From Enterobacter cancerogenus (GTDB lineage Bacteria > Pseudomonadota > Gammaproteobacteria > Enterobacterales > Enterobacteriaceae), in assembly GCA_000773965.1 (NCBI GenBank), contig JRUP01000026.1:221146-285145 (forward strand): DNA of 64,000 nt, in the 5' to 3' direction. Within the stretch, counting starts at the first letter, position 1. Each line of letters begins with the position of its first letter. A model generated the notes under the pieces. The model was not told the DNA's origin, ran no database searches, and was given only the letters and a program-made list of their open reading frames with translations. The translations under genes and the position numbers were made by a program. Positions 1 through 8,683 of this stretch are shown here, in pieces.

Positions 1-216
1 GGTTTGATACTGTTCCTGACCGCCTACCTGCAGCCAGCTAAAGATACGCACCTGCATCATGGTGGTGGCATTCCCACGGTTTTCCAGCCACAACTCACTG
101 GCTTTCTCATCAGGGTTAATAGCCGGGTCGATTGGCCAAATCATCAGCGAATTGGCAGCGTGGGCAGCAGGCATTAGTGCCATGATAAACAACAGTAACA
201 GGGCGCGCAGGTTCAT
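1..216 (-). CDS. Csu-type fimbrial chaperone, N-terminal part (runs off window)
   Basis: Only the first 72 codons lie in the window; the gene continues past base 1. The product starts with a clear signal peptide (basic start, hydrophobic LLLLFIMALM core, cleavage likely after AAHA). The mature part begins with a beta-rich segment (LMIWPIDPAI, then SELWLENRGN) typical of periplasmic PapD-like pilus chaperones of the archaic chaperone-usher family. It is the third gene of a minus-strand operon, 28 bp after a spore-coat-U pilin gene, which is where the chaperone sits in csu operons. It should escort pilin subunits to the usher. The usher and tip genes would lie outside the window. Confidence 0.82.
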   Translation of the reverse strand, partial: MNLRALLLLFIMALMPAAHAANSLMIWPIDPAINPDEKASELWLENRGNATTMMQVRIFSWLQVGGQEQYQT

Positions 217-244
217 GATTATTCATCCTTCTTTATCACTGCCG

Positions 245-760
245 TCACCAGCTAAGCGTAACGGTTAAGGTGTCGGTATAAGTGCCGGCGCGCGTGGGGC
301 CGGGCAGCGTTAACAGGCCATAAATCGGCAAAGTAATGTTATTGGCGTTGCTGTAACTCAGCGCCACGGCGCTATTCACCGGAATCGCCGTGGTGTGTGC
401 CGCGTTGGTGTAAAGGGAATAGGGCACGGTATTGGTGTTACCCGAGACCTTGAGATTGCGGGTAGTAGAGTAATTGGCGCCGCCATTAATGCTCATGCTA
501 ACGGCGGTGCCTGGCGTGCAGGCGAGAATGATGGTGGTGCTTTGCACATAGCTGGCGCTCACGCTGCTGGACGACACGCCAGATTGCGTACCGAAATTAA
601 GCGTGCCAAAGACCCCGGTATTGGTACCGGAGACAACACAGCCTGCCACTACTGATGCAGAGACCTGAAAGGTTGCGGTTGGCAACCCCCAGGCAGAGAC
701 GCTCCCTATCAGCAGGGCGAGGCCGCCTGCAATGTGCACCCAACGCTGCACCACGGCCAC
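245..760 (-). CDS. Spore coat U domain pilin subunit (Csu-type)
   Basis: 171 residues. A hydrophobic signal segment (about residues 8-25) is followed by one spore coat U (SCPU) domain. Family marks are an early Cys in the AGCVVSGTN segment, an LNFGTQSG strand, a second Cys in LACTPGT, the IPVNS/YSLYTNAAHT segment, and an end in GTYTDTLTVTLSW, the usual SCPU C-terminal strand. It is probably a secreted structural subunit of an archaic chaperone-usher pilus used for abiotic attachment and biofilm. It lies 22 bp after another SCPU gene and 28 bp before a chaperone gene, all minus strand. Subunit rank (CsuA or CsuB type) cannot be fixed from sequence. Confidence 0.85.
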   Translation of the reverse strand: MAVVQRWVHIAGGLALLIGSVSAWGLPTATFQVSASVVAGCVVSGTNTGVFGTLNFGTQSGVSSSSVSASYVQSTTIILACTPGTAVSMSINGGANYSTTRNLKVSGNTNTVPYSLYTNAAHTTAIPVNSAVALSYSNANNITLPIYGLLTLPGPTRAGTYTDTLTVTLSW

Positions 761-782
761 CCTGATTACCCCACAACTGACC

Positions 783-1358
783 TCAGTAGTTCACCGCAAC
801 GTTAATGGTGTCGGTATAAGTCCCTGCCGGAATCAACGGGTTAAACCCGCCGCCCACCACACGACCATAAATGGCGTAGTTAGTGCCTAAGGTCGGGTCC
901 GTGGTGCCGCTGGCGGCAATGTTGGTGTTATTGGCGATGGCGGTGGTGAATGCCGCATCGCTATACAGGGTATAGGCAATGCCTTGGGTGTTATTGGAAC
1001 CGAGGATCAGATAGCGCGGCTGTCCGCTGACGGTGCCGTAAATGGTCGCCGGTGCAGCATTACTGCTGGTGACCTGCACGTTGAAAGTCTGGCCGGTGGT
1101 GCAGCGAACATAAATACCGTTGCCCGATGCGCCGACCAGCGTGGCATTCAGGGTATCGAAGGTTGCGGCGCTGCTACCAAAGTTCAGGGTACCGAAGTTG
1201 ACACCCGTGGTGGCAGACTGACCGTTCACCAGACAACCGGTGGTCAGGGTCAGGGTCGCATTAATGGTTCCCGTTGTGGTGGCGGCAAAAGCCGCGGTAG
1301 GGGCGAGCACTACGCTCAGGCTGGACGCCAAAAGAAAAAGCTTGAGTTTCATAATCAT
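783..1358 (-). CDS. Spore coat U domain major pilin (CsuA/B-type)
   Basis: 191 residues with signal peptide (KLKLFLLASSLSVVLAPTAAFA, cleavage after AFA) and one SCPU domain. It has the same architecture as the next gene: Cys in TTGCLVNGQS, NFGTLNFGSS strand, Cys in VRCTTGQTF, YTLYSDAAFT and the terminal GTYTDTINVAVNY strand. As first gene of the operon it is most likely the main rod pilin. SCPU pilins assemble by donor-strand complementation through a periplasmic chaperone and an outer-membrane usher. The start ATG has a short AAGGAAT ribosome-binding site just upstream. An RcsAB-box match lies about 113 bp upstream. Confidence 0.86.
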   Translation of the reverse strand: MIMKLKLFLLASSLSVVLAPTAAFAATTTGTINATLTLTTGCLVNGQSATTGVNFGTLNFGSSAATFDTLNATLVGASGNGIYVRCTTGQTFNVQVTSSNAAPATIYGTVSGQPRYLILGSNNTQGIAYTLYSDAAFTTAIANNTNIAASGTTDPTLGTNYAIYGRVVGGGFNPLIPAGTYTDTINVAVNY

Positions 1359-1898
1359 TCCTTACTGATTATCCAAGGTCAGTGCTTTTTCACCTGGTGA
1401 TTCATTTATGAAACGAATCCGAAGTCAAACAAGAGCCACGATCGGCTTTACCGCGTAAGTGCCCGGCATCTAGGAATATTCTTAGATGATGGGTTTATGA
1501 TTTATATCAGTTTTCTTTACTATAGATCAGCAAATCAACACTGGGAGCGTTGCGCTTAGATTTTTCATTAATCAATTCACACTTTTCGCCGATAACGTAG
1601 TAATCGCAAGGGGTGACAACCGGTTAAAAAAACTAAACAGCGAGTGATTTAACCCTCTACCGCGATTAACCGTTCAATGCTATGTTCGTGCATTAATCAG
1701 ATATTATTAATTTTTCTGACTGCGACTGAAGATGAAAAACCAAAAACATAGCGCGGTGTTTCCAGAATTGTCTGGATCGGCTCCCCCCTCTGCCTCACTG
1801 CGTGCGGTCATTACTCACCCTTAATCAATGTTTCGACCTTTTGATCATTTTTGACGATACAGCTCCTGCTCTGCAGCGGGCTGAGTTTAGGAGCGCAC
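1359..1898. other. Intergenic region between pilus operon and MHYT gene
   Basis: About 540 bp, more AT-rich than its neighbours, between divergent transcription units (pili leftward, MHYT-GGDEF-EAL rightward). It holds an RcsAB-box-like palindrome at 1471-1484. No convincing ORF is present. Promoters for both directions must lie here, but I cannot place a strong sigma-70 pair with confidence. Confidence 0.6.
1471..1484 (-). promoter_or_regulatory. RcsAB box upstream of pilus operon
   Basis: Read on the minus strand the sequence is TAAGAATATTCCTA, identical to the published RcsAB-box consensus. It sits inside a longer near-perfect 22-bp palindrome (1467-1488). It is 113-126 bp upstream of the pilin start codon, a usual place for Rcs control of surface structures. 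Whether it activates or represses cannot be read from sequence. It could instead serve the rightward c-di-GMP gene, 415 bp away. Confidence 0.6.
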
Positions 1899-4001
1899 AT
1901 GCTGCTAGTTACCTGGGATAGCGTTCTGGTCACGGTTTCATTGATCGTGGCCTTCATTGCTGCGTTTACCGCACTGGATACGGCTGGACGCGTCGCGGTT
2001 TCACGCGGCTGCCTGGCGAAAATGTGGCTGATTGGCGGTGGCACCGCCATGGGCATTGGCATCTGGGCGATGCACTTCATTGGCATGCTGGCGATGATGA
2101 TGCCGATGACCATGCGTTATGACATTACCCTCACCACGGTTTCCCTGCTGGTGGCGATCCTCTCTGCCATCTTCGCCTTCGCCCAGGGTGTTCAGGGCAG
2201 CCATCTGACCCCGCGTCGGCTGATAAGTGGCACCCTGATACTTGGCAGCGGCGTGGTGGCGATGCATTACATCGGCATGAATGCCCTGATGATTGAACCG
2301 GCGATTCGCTGGGACATGCCATTGGTCGCGCTCTCCGTGGTGATTGCCTATGCCGCCTCGGGGGCGGCACTGTGGCTGGCGTTTCATCTGCGCCAGGGCG
2401 AGAGCGTGTGGATTATGCGTGTCTGTGCCGCGCTGGTGATGGGTATTGCCATCGCCGGGATGCACTACACCGGCATGGCGGCGGCGGAGTACAGCATGCC
2501 GAGCACCATGCAGCAGCATCATGGCATCAGTGAGGATGGACTGGCGGTGTGGGTGACCATTATCACGCTGTCCATTCTTGGCCTCACGCTGTTAGTTTCC
2601 ATGCTGGATGCCCAGCTGCGCGCCGCGCGTCTGGCGGCCAAGCTCAAGCGTGCCAATAGCGAACTGCGCCAACTGGCGATGCATGACAATCTCACCTCGC
2701 TTCCCAACCGCGTGCTGCTGGAGCAGCAGCTGACGGCGCAGATCAAGCAAGCCACGTTGCAGGATGAAACCTTTGCACTGATGTTTATGGATCTCGACGG
2801 CTTCAAAGCGGTCAACGATACCTGGGGCCATCACGTGGGCGATCGCCTGCTTATCGCGGTCGCCGAACGTCTGCGCGTGAAGCTGGGCGAGGGCGTGCTG
2901 CTGGCGCGACTGGGTGGCGATGAGTTTGTGCTGCTGTGTCCACAATACAATGATTTGCAAGCCTCGGCGCTGGCGCAGCAGCTGGTGAATGCGATTGATG
3001 CGCCGTTTGAACTGGATCGTTATTCACTGCGGGTGTCGTTGAGTATCGGCATCGTGGTGTTCCCGCAGCACGGTCGTAGCCAGCAGGAGATGATGTTCAA
3101 CGCCGACTCCGCCATGTATCACACCAAACACAGCGGCCGAAACGGCTGGTGTCTGTTTGAACCGATGATGAGCGCCGTGGCACAGCACCAACTGGCGCTG
3201 GCGAATGACCTGTGGAATGCGCTGGAATATCAGGAAATGTGCCTGTTCTATCAGCCAAAATTCCGCGCAGGCGGCACGGTGCTTATGGGTTTCGAAGCGC
3301 TGCTGCGCTGGCAACATCCGCGTCGCGGATTACTGATGCCGGATATGTTCCTGCCGCGCGCGGAGAAAACCGGGCAAATCGTGGCGCTGGGCAATTGGGT
3401 GATCAACGAAGCGTGCCGTCAGTTAAAACAGTGGCACGATGAAGGCAACCGCGACTGGAGCGTGTCAGTTAACCTTTCGGCGTTGCAATTCCATCAGCGC
3501 GATCTCATCGACAGCTTACGTCATGCATTGCTGCGCTATCAGCTGCCGGAGGGGGCGCTGATGCTGGAGATTACCGAGAATATCGCGATGCGCGACCCGC
3601 AGTTCAGCCAGCAGCGCATTGCAGAATTGCATCAACTCGGCGTGAAAGTGGCGATAGATAACTTCGGTATCGGCTATGCCAATTTACTGCATCTGAAACA
3701 TCTGGAAGCCACCGAACTGAAAATCGACCGCGCCTTTATTAACAGCCTGCGTGCCGACAGCGAGGACGCCACCGTCGTGAGCGCGATGCTGACGCTGGCA
3801 CAAAGTCTCAATCTGCGCATGGTGGCCGAAGGGGTAGAAACCGAGGAACAGCAGCGTCTGCTGACCGGACTCGGTTTCGACACGCTGCAGGGCTATCTGC
3901 TGGGCAAGCCGACACCAGCAGAGCGTATCAGTGAATTTACCGCTGCGCTTACTATACCGCCGCTGTTCGCGGAGCACCCGCTGCCTTTAACCAGCGCCTG
4001 A
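1899..4001 (+). CDS. MHYT-GGDEF-EAL membrane c-di-GMP protein, copy 1 (degenerate EAL loop)
   Basis: 700 residues from the ATG at 1899, chosen for its TAGGAG site and because the product then aligns with its neighbour; an in-frame TTG exists at 1851. N-terminal MHYT sensor with seven predicted helices and three motifs (MHFIGM, MHYIGM, MHYTGM), thought in this family to bind metal and sense gases or redox. Then GGDEF (LGGDEF, Gly339-) and EAL (FEALLRW, Glu466). The GGDEF site is intact but has no RxxD inhibitory site. In the EAL domain the usual DDFGTGYSSL loop reads DNFGIGYANL (Asp587-Asn588), losing one conserved acidic residue, so phosphodiesterase activity may be weak. Tandem paralogue of the next gene. 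Confidence 0.9.
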   Translation: MLLVTWDSVLVTVSLIVAFIAAFTALDTAGRVAVSRGCLAKMWLIGGGTAMGIGIWAMHFIGMLAMMMPMTMRYDITLTTVSLLVAILSAIFAFAQGVQGSHLTPRRLISGTLILGSGVVAMHYIGMNALMIEPAIRWDMPLVALSVVIAYAASGAALWLAFHLRQGESVWIMRVCAALVMGIAIAGMHYTGMAAAEYSMPSTMQQHHGISEDGLAVWVTIITLSILGLTLLVSMLDAQLRAARLAAKLKRANSELRQLAMHDNLTSLPNRVLLEQQLTAQIKQATLQDETFALMFMDLDGFKAVNDTWGHHVGDRLLIAVAERLRVKLGEGVLLARLGGDEFVLLCPQYNDLQASALAQQLVNAIDAPFELDRYSLRVSLSIGIVVFPQHGRSQQEMMFNADSAMYHTKHSGRNGWCLFEPMMSAVAQHQLALANDLWNALEYQEMCLFYQPKFRAGGTVLMGFEALLRWQHPRRGLLMPDMFLPRAEKTGQIVALGNWVINEACRQLKQWHDEGNRDWSVSVNLSALQFHQRDLIDSLRHALLRYQLPEGALMLEITENIAMRDPQFSQQRIAELHQLGVKVAIDNFGIGYANLLHLKHLEATELKIDRAFINSLRADSEDATVVSAMLTLAQSLNLRMVAEGVETEEQQRLLTGLGFDTLQGYLLGKPTPAERISEFTAALTIPPLFAEHPLPLTSA

Positions 4002-4160
4002 TAAACAGTTTTTATTTTCTTCCACATCGGAAGGTTTCATCGTTCAAAGACTCAAATCGGCAGTGATCCTGCCGATAAAACACACAATAAAACCTATAGC
4101 CTTGACTTTTTTTCATAACACCACAGCTGATTGATAACGGCTTTAACTTGGGAAATCACT

Positions 4161-6251
4161 ATGTTAGTGACTTCGTACGATTCGTTTACTGTCATCGTTT
4201 CCATTCTGGTGGCGATGCTGGCCTCGTTTACCGCGCTGGATATGGCGGGACGCGTGGCTTCTTCAACTGGCAAGGTGGCGCTGGTTTGGTTATTAGGCGG
4301 TGGATTCGCCATGGGCGTCGGCGTCTGGGCGATGCATTTCATCGGCATGCTGTCGATGAGCCTGGATATGGTGATGAGCTACGATCCGCTGCTGACCGCC
4401 ACCTCAATGGCGGTGGCGATCCTGGCATCAATTTTTGCCTTGTGGCTGGTGTGCTCATCGCATGATTTATCCTGGCGGCGCTTAACGGGCGGGGCTTTGG
4501 TGCTCGGTTCCGGCGTGGTCGCTATGCACTACATGGGCATGGCCGCGCTGATGTTTGCGCCGGGCATCGTCTGGAATTGGGGCTGGGTTGCCGCTTCAGT
4601 GGTGATTGCGCTGGTAGCGTCGGGCGCGGCGCTGTGGCTGGCCTTTAACCTGCGTGAAGGACATGGACGCGTGACCATTCTGCGTCTCGGTGCTTCGGTG
4701 GTGATGGGCTGCGCCATCGCAGGTATGCACTACACCGGTATGGCCGCGGCCAGCTTCCCGGAGATGAGTCACGCCACGCACATGGGCGTCAACAGCAACT
4801 GGCTGGCGATTGTGGTCACCGTGGTGACGCTGGCGATCCTCGGCATCACCTTGCTGGTTTCGATGCTGGATGCACGCCTGCAAGCGCGCACCTCAATCCT
4901 TGCCCACTCGCTGGCGGAAGCCAACCGCGAGCTGGCGCAACTGGCCCTGCACGATAACCTGACGCGCCTGCCAAACCGTATTTTGCTGGAAGATCGTCTG
5001 GAGCAATCGATCAACAAAGCCAATCGCGAGAAGTCGCAGTTTGCGCTGATGTTTATGGATCTGGATGGCTTCAAAGCGGTCAATGACGCCTTTGGTCACC
5101 ATGTGGGTGACAATCTGCTGATTGCCGTGGCCGAGCGCATGATCGGCCAGATGAAAGGGCACTACACGCTGGCACGTATGGGCGGTGACGAGTTCGTGCT
5201 GCTGATCGAAATCGATGAGCCCAATGACGCCGCAGCGGTAGCGGATGCGTTGGTGAAAGCAGTCGATCGTCCGTTTGATATTTCACGCTATGAGCTGGTG
5301 GTGTCACTGAGTATTGGCATCGCGGTCTATCCTGGCGACGGCAAAGATGAGCGTGAATTGATGTTTAACGCCGATGCCGCGATGTATCACACCAAGAACA
5401 ACGGCCGTAACGGTTACAACTTCTTCCAGCCGTCGATGAACACTCTGGCGCAGTCGCAGTTACAGCTCAATAACGACCTGTGGCAAGCGCTGGATAATGA
5501 AGAGTTACGTCTGTTCTACCAGCCAAAATATTGTGCGCCGAGCGGCCCGATTATTGGATTTGAAGCGTTGCTACGCTGGGAACATCCGACACGCGGTTTG
5601 CTGGCACCGGACAAATTCCTGCCGATTGCCGAGAAGACCGGCATGATCATCAACATCGGTAACTGGGTGATTAACGAAGCCTGCCGTCAATTGCACTGCT
5701 GGCATCTGCAGGGCCATCCACACTGGTCGGTCGCGGTGAATCTCTCCGCGCTGCAGTTTGAGCAGAGCAACCTGGTGGAAACCGTGACGCAGGCGCTGGC
5801 GAAGCATCAGATCCCGGCCGAGTTGCTGACGCTGGAAGTGACGGAAACCACCGCGATGCGCGATCCGGAAGAGAGTGTGCGTATTCTGACGCAACTGACG
5901 GATATGGGCGTGAAAGCCTCGATTGATGATTTCGGCACGGGTTACTCCAGCCTGCTCTATCTCAAACGTTTGCCCGCCAGTGAGTTGAAGATCGACCGCG
6001 CCTTCGTCAATGAACTGCAGGCGAAATCTGAAGATGCCACCATTGTCTCTGCCATTGTGGCACTGGCGCAGTCGCTCGATCTCAAAGTGGTGGCGGAAGG
6101 GGTGGAAACGCAGGATCAACAAGCGTTCCTCACCGGCCTGGGTTGCGATACCTTGCAGGGTTATTTGCTGGGCAAACCGGTGCCGCCAGAACGCATCCAC
6201 GAACTGCCGAATTTTGTCGAAAATGAGCAGCAACTGGTGCAGTTGCCGTAA
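4161..6251 (+). CDS. MHYT-GGDEF-EAL membrane c-di-GMP protein, copy 2
   Basis: 696 residues from ATG 4161 (GGGA site upstream; an upstream in-frame start at 4131 lacks one). Same architecture as the preceding gene: seven-helix MHYT sensor (MHFIGM, MHYMGM, MHYTGM), GGDEF with MGGDEF and no RxxD site, then EAL with FEALLRWEHP and an intact loop (DDFGTGYSSL, Asp589-Asp590) plus ELKIDRAF. The EAL domain should be a competent c-di-GMP phosphodiesterase; the GGDEF half could be cyclase or GTP-sensing. The 159-bp gap from copy 1 may hold its own promoter. The pair clearly arose by tandem duplication. Confidence 0.9.
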   Translation: MLVTSYDSFTVIVSILVAMLASFTALDMAGRVASSTGKVALVWLLGGGFAMGVGVWAMHFIGMLSMSLDMVMSYDPLLTATSMAVAILASIFALWLVCSSHDLSWRRLTGGALVLGSGVVAMHYMGMAALMFAPGIVWNWGWVAASVVIALVASGAALWLAFNLREGHGRVTILRLGASVVMGCAIAGMHYTGMAAASFPEMSHATHMGVNSNWLAIVVTVVTLAILGITLLVSMLDARLQARTSILAHSLAEANRELAQLALHDNLTRLPNRILLEDRLEQSINKANREKSQFALMFMDLDGFKAVNDAFGHHVGDNLLIAVAERMIGQMKGHYTLARMGGDEFVLLIEIDEPNDAAAVADALVKAVDRPFDISRYELVVSLSIGIAVYPGDGKDERELMFNADAAMYHTKNNGRNGYNFFQPSMNTLAQSQLQLNNDLWQALDNEELRLFYQPKYCAPSGPIIGFEALLRWEHPTRGLLAPDKFLPIAEKTGMIINIGNWVINEACRQLHCWHLQGHPHWSVAVNLSALQFEQSNLVETVTQALAKHQIPAELLTLEVTETTAMRDPEESVRILTQLTDMGVKASIDDFGTGYSSLLYLKRLPASELKIDRAFVNELQAKSEDATIVSAIVALAQSLDLKVVAEGVETQDQQAFLTGLGCDTLQGYLLGKPVPPERIHELPNFVENEQQLVQLP

Positions 6252-6282
6252 GGGTATTTGTGCGGTGATGGCCCCATCCCAA

Positions 6283-6328
6283 CCATCCCCTCTCGCGCTT
6301 GCGGGAAGGGGCCAGGGTGAGGGAAAAT
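6283..6328 (+). repeat. REP-like GC-rich inverted repeat
   Basis: An imperfect hairpin with arms CCCTCTCGCGCTTGCGGG and AAGGGGCCAGGGTGAGGG, placed between two genes. A related unit occurs at 25438-25471. This is the pattern of extragenic palindromic elements common in enterobacteria and pseudomonads; here it may stabilise or end the upstream mRNA. Confidence 0.55.
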
Positions 6329-6359
6329 AGCCGCACTCATTTCCAATATCGGAGCCAGG

Positions 6360-7775
6360 GTGGCGAAATATCAGCAGTTGGTGGATCAACTTCGGACGCA
6401 GATCGAAGCGCGCATCTGGCCGCCGGGCGAAAAGCTGCCGTCATTACGTCAGCAGGCGGAACAAAGCGGCCTTAGCCTGATGACGGTGATGCACGCTTAT
6501 GAAGTGCTGGAAAGCCAGGGTTGGATCCTGTCAAAGCCGCAATCTGGTTACTACGTTGCGCCACGAGCCGCCGAGAGCCGCCCACGTTTGCCCACCCAGG
6601 CGATCGCCAAAACCGAGCAGGCGGACACCAACAGCTTCGTGTTTGATGTGCTGCAAGCCACGCGCGATCCCGCCATCATGCCGTTTGGCTCAGCCTTTCC
6701 CGATCCTGAACTCTTCCCGCAGCGTCAGCTGATGCGCTCGCTGGTTAAGGTCTCACACAATCTGAAACCCAGCGATGCCCTGAACAACCTGCCGCCTGGC
6801 AACGAAGCGCTGCGTAAGATTCTGGCGCAGCGCTATGCCCAACAGGGCATTACCTTGTCGCCGGACGATATCGTGATCACCAACGGCGCGATGGAAGCCC
6901 TCAACCTCAGCCTGCAAGCGGTGACTGAACCCGGTGATTGGGTGGTGATCGAAAATCCTTCGTTCTACGGGGCCTTGCAGGTGATTGAGCGCCTGAAACT
7001 GAATGCGATTGCCATCGCCAGCGATGTCGAGCAGGGCATCGATCTCGACGAGCTGGAGCAGGCATTGCAACGTTGGCCGGTCAAAGCCTGCTGGCTGATG
7101 ACCAATCGACAAAACCCGCTGGGCTTTACCCTGAGCGCTGAACGAAAACAACAGTTGGTCACTCTGCTGTCGCGCTACCAGGTCGCGATGATTGAGGATG
7201 ACGTTTACAGCGATCTCTACAGCGGCCACGATAAGCCTTTGCCTGCCAAAGCTTTTGATCGTGATGGGAATGTGCTGCACTGCGGCAGTTTTTCCAAGAA
7301 TCTGGTCGCGGGATTTCGCGTGGGTTGGGTGGCTGCCGGGCGCTATGCACAGCGTGTACAGCGTATTCAGCTCATGAGCACGCTCTCCACCAGCGCGCCG
7401 ATGCAGCTGGCATTAGCCGACTTCCTCAGCACCCGTAGTTACGACACGCACTTAAAGAAGTTGCGCCAGACGCTGGCAAAACGTAAGCAGCTGGCGCAGC
7501 AGGCTTTACGTCGTGTGCTGCCTGTTGACGCGCAGATCAGCGATACGCCAGGCGGCTATTTCTTGTGGATTGCGCTGCCGCAGCAGATCAACACCACGCA
7601 GCTGTATCATCTGGCGTTAAAAGAAGGCATCAGTATCGCGCCCGGTCAGCTGTTCTCGGGCAGTGAAGGGTTCAGCCACTGTTTCCGCTTCAACACCGCC
7701 TGGCCGTGGGATGCGCGCGCCGAGGCGGCGGTGGAGACGTTAGGGAAATTGATTGCTCAGTTGGCGTCGGCTTAA
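6360..7775 (+). CDS. MocR-family regulator (GntR HTH plus aminotransferase-like domain)
   Basis: 471 residues, GTG start with GGAG eight bases upstream. Residues about 1-70 form a GntR winged helix (LPSLRQQAEQSGLSLMTVMHA region). The rest is a fold-type I PLP aminotransferase domain, with NRQNPLGF, IEDDVYSDLY and the PLP-lysine segment SFSKNL. MocR proteins use the aminotransferase domain as an effector sensor rather than an enzyme; known members control PdxST, GABA or taurine genes. No such target lies next to it, and the divergent gene typical of MocR pairs is absent, so the effector is unknown. Confidence 0.88.
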   Translation: MAKYQQLVDQLRTQIEARIWPPGEKLPSLRQQAEQSGLSLMTVMHAYEVLESQGWILSKPQSGYYVAPRAAESRPRLPTQAIAKTEQADTNSFVFDVLQATRDPAIMPFGSAFPDPELFPQRQLMRSLVKVSHNLKPSDALNNLPPGNEALRKILAQRYAQQGITLSPDDIVITNGAMEALNLSLQAVTEPGDWVVIENPSFYGALQVIERLKLNAIAIASDVEQGIDLDELEQALQRWPVKACWLMTNRQNPLGFTLSAERKQQLVTLLSRYQVAMIEDDVYSDLYSGHDKPLPAKAFDRDGNVLHCGSFSKNLVAGFRVGWVAAGRYAQRVQRIQLMSTLSTSAPMQLALADFLSTRSYDTHLKKLRQTLAKRKQLAQQALRRVLPVDAQISDTPGGYFLWIALPQQINTTQLYHLALKEGISIAPGQLFSGSEGFSHCFRFNTAWPWDARAEAAVETLGKLIAQLASA

Positions 7776-7807
7776 CGGCTCTGCCGCAAAATGTTGGCCC
7801 CCGAGAC

Positions 7808-7841
7808 GACTGACCACAAAGGATGACCAATGTGGTCAGTC
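7808..7841. repeat. Perfect 11-bp inverted repeat after the MocR gene
   Basis: Arms GACTGACCACA (7808-7818) and TGTGGTCAGTC (7831-7841) are exact complements with a 12-base spacer. It lies 33 bp past the MocR stop. There is no T-run, so it is not a classical terminator. It may be an mRNA-end hairpin or a protein-binding palindrome. Confidence 0.5.
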
Positions 7842-7947
7842 TGAATTGACACCGATGTGCCGTTTTTACCTGCAGGGCAACCTTGACAACATCGCGTCAG
7901 ATTTTTGTAGCCTGTGCTGTCTTGCATCTCGTGCAAGACGATATTCA

Positions 7948-8430
7948 TCAGATAGTTGCCGCCTGTTTATTTCCCCATGTCAGGTAATAAACATCATAAA
8001 AATCCACTTCGCCTTTTTGCTTCATCAGGCGATCGATGCCGCTGCGCACGCGGTCGGGCGTGCCGGGATTTTCCACGATCTTATCCAGCGCCTGCTGCGA
8101 AACCGGCTGCACGTAATACCACTCACCGTTGTAGCACACGCGCAGGTCTAGCGTGTCGATATCCTCAAAGCGGTATTTGGGGTTGATATCCATCAGCATC
8201 AGGAAGCTCATCACCAATACAAAGGCGGTGGCGAACCAGAACGCGGGCCAGCCGAGCATCTCAGTGGAGAAGATCAGCGCCACGCACAGCGCGTAGCACA
8301 GGTACATGATCGCCCACAGCCCCGGATGGGTTTTGAGGAATGAAAAGCTAAAGCGTGGCAGATTATCGCGCTGGCCTTCACGGTTCAGCGTGGCGATTTC
8401 ATCGAGCAGAATTTGTTTGATCGCTTCCAT
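7948..8430 (-). CDS. ylaC: Inner-membrane protein YlaC
   Basis: 160 residues that align along their length with E. coli YlaC as I recall it: RDNLPRFSFSF near the N-terminus, two membrane segments (about residues 36-54 and 59-80), then YRFEDIDTLDLRVCYNGEWY and a C-terminal KGEVDFYDVYYL stretch. The biochemical role is unknown. The start ATG has a GAGGTG site. It is a monocistronic minus-strand gene between two plus-strand units. Confidence 0.88.
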   Translation of the reverse strand: MEAIKQILLDEIATLNREGQRDNLPRFSFSFLKTHPGLWAIMYLCYALCVALIFSTEMLGWPAFWFATAFVLVMSFLMLMDINPKYRFEDIDTLDLRVCYNGEWYYVQPVSQQALDKIVENPGTPDRVRSGIDRLMKQKGEVDFYDVYYLTWGNKQAATI

Positions 8431-8683
8431 AGTTCACCTCTAAATGTTACTGCCTGCCAGTAAATCACATAACAGTGAAGCGAATCAGATACAGAATTGA
8501 GGTGTTTTTTTATAACAGTTTATTGGCGGCTTTTCCGGTCCCACAAAATGTTAAATATGTTGCCAACTAATTTGGCTTTAGTAAGGTAAATCATTCTTTT
8601 ATGTGAATTTTGTTGGCGGGCGCACATTGCAATGCCGTCGGGGTTTGCCACAATTAAGTAACGTGGCTTCCCGGAGAAAGAGT

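Noticed and set aside
6283-6328. CRISPR-like repeat
   Set aside because: Single hairpin unit with no regular repeat-spacer array; no array or cas gene was seen anywhere in the window.
5571-6389. 272-codon minus-strand reading frame
   Set aside because: Opposite strand of the EAL domain of MHYT copy 2; His/Arg/Gln-rich product typical of antisense frames.
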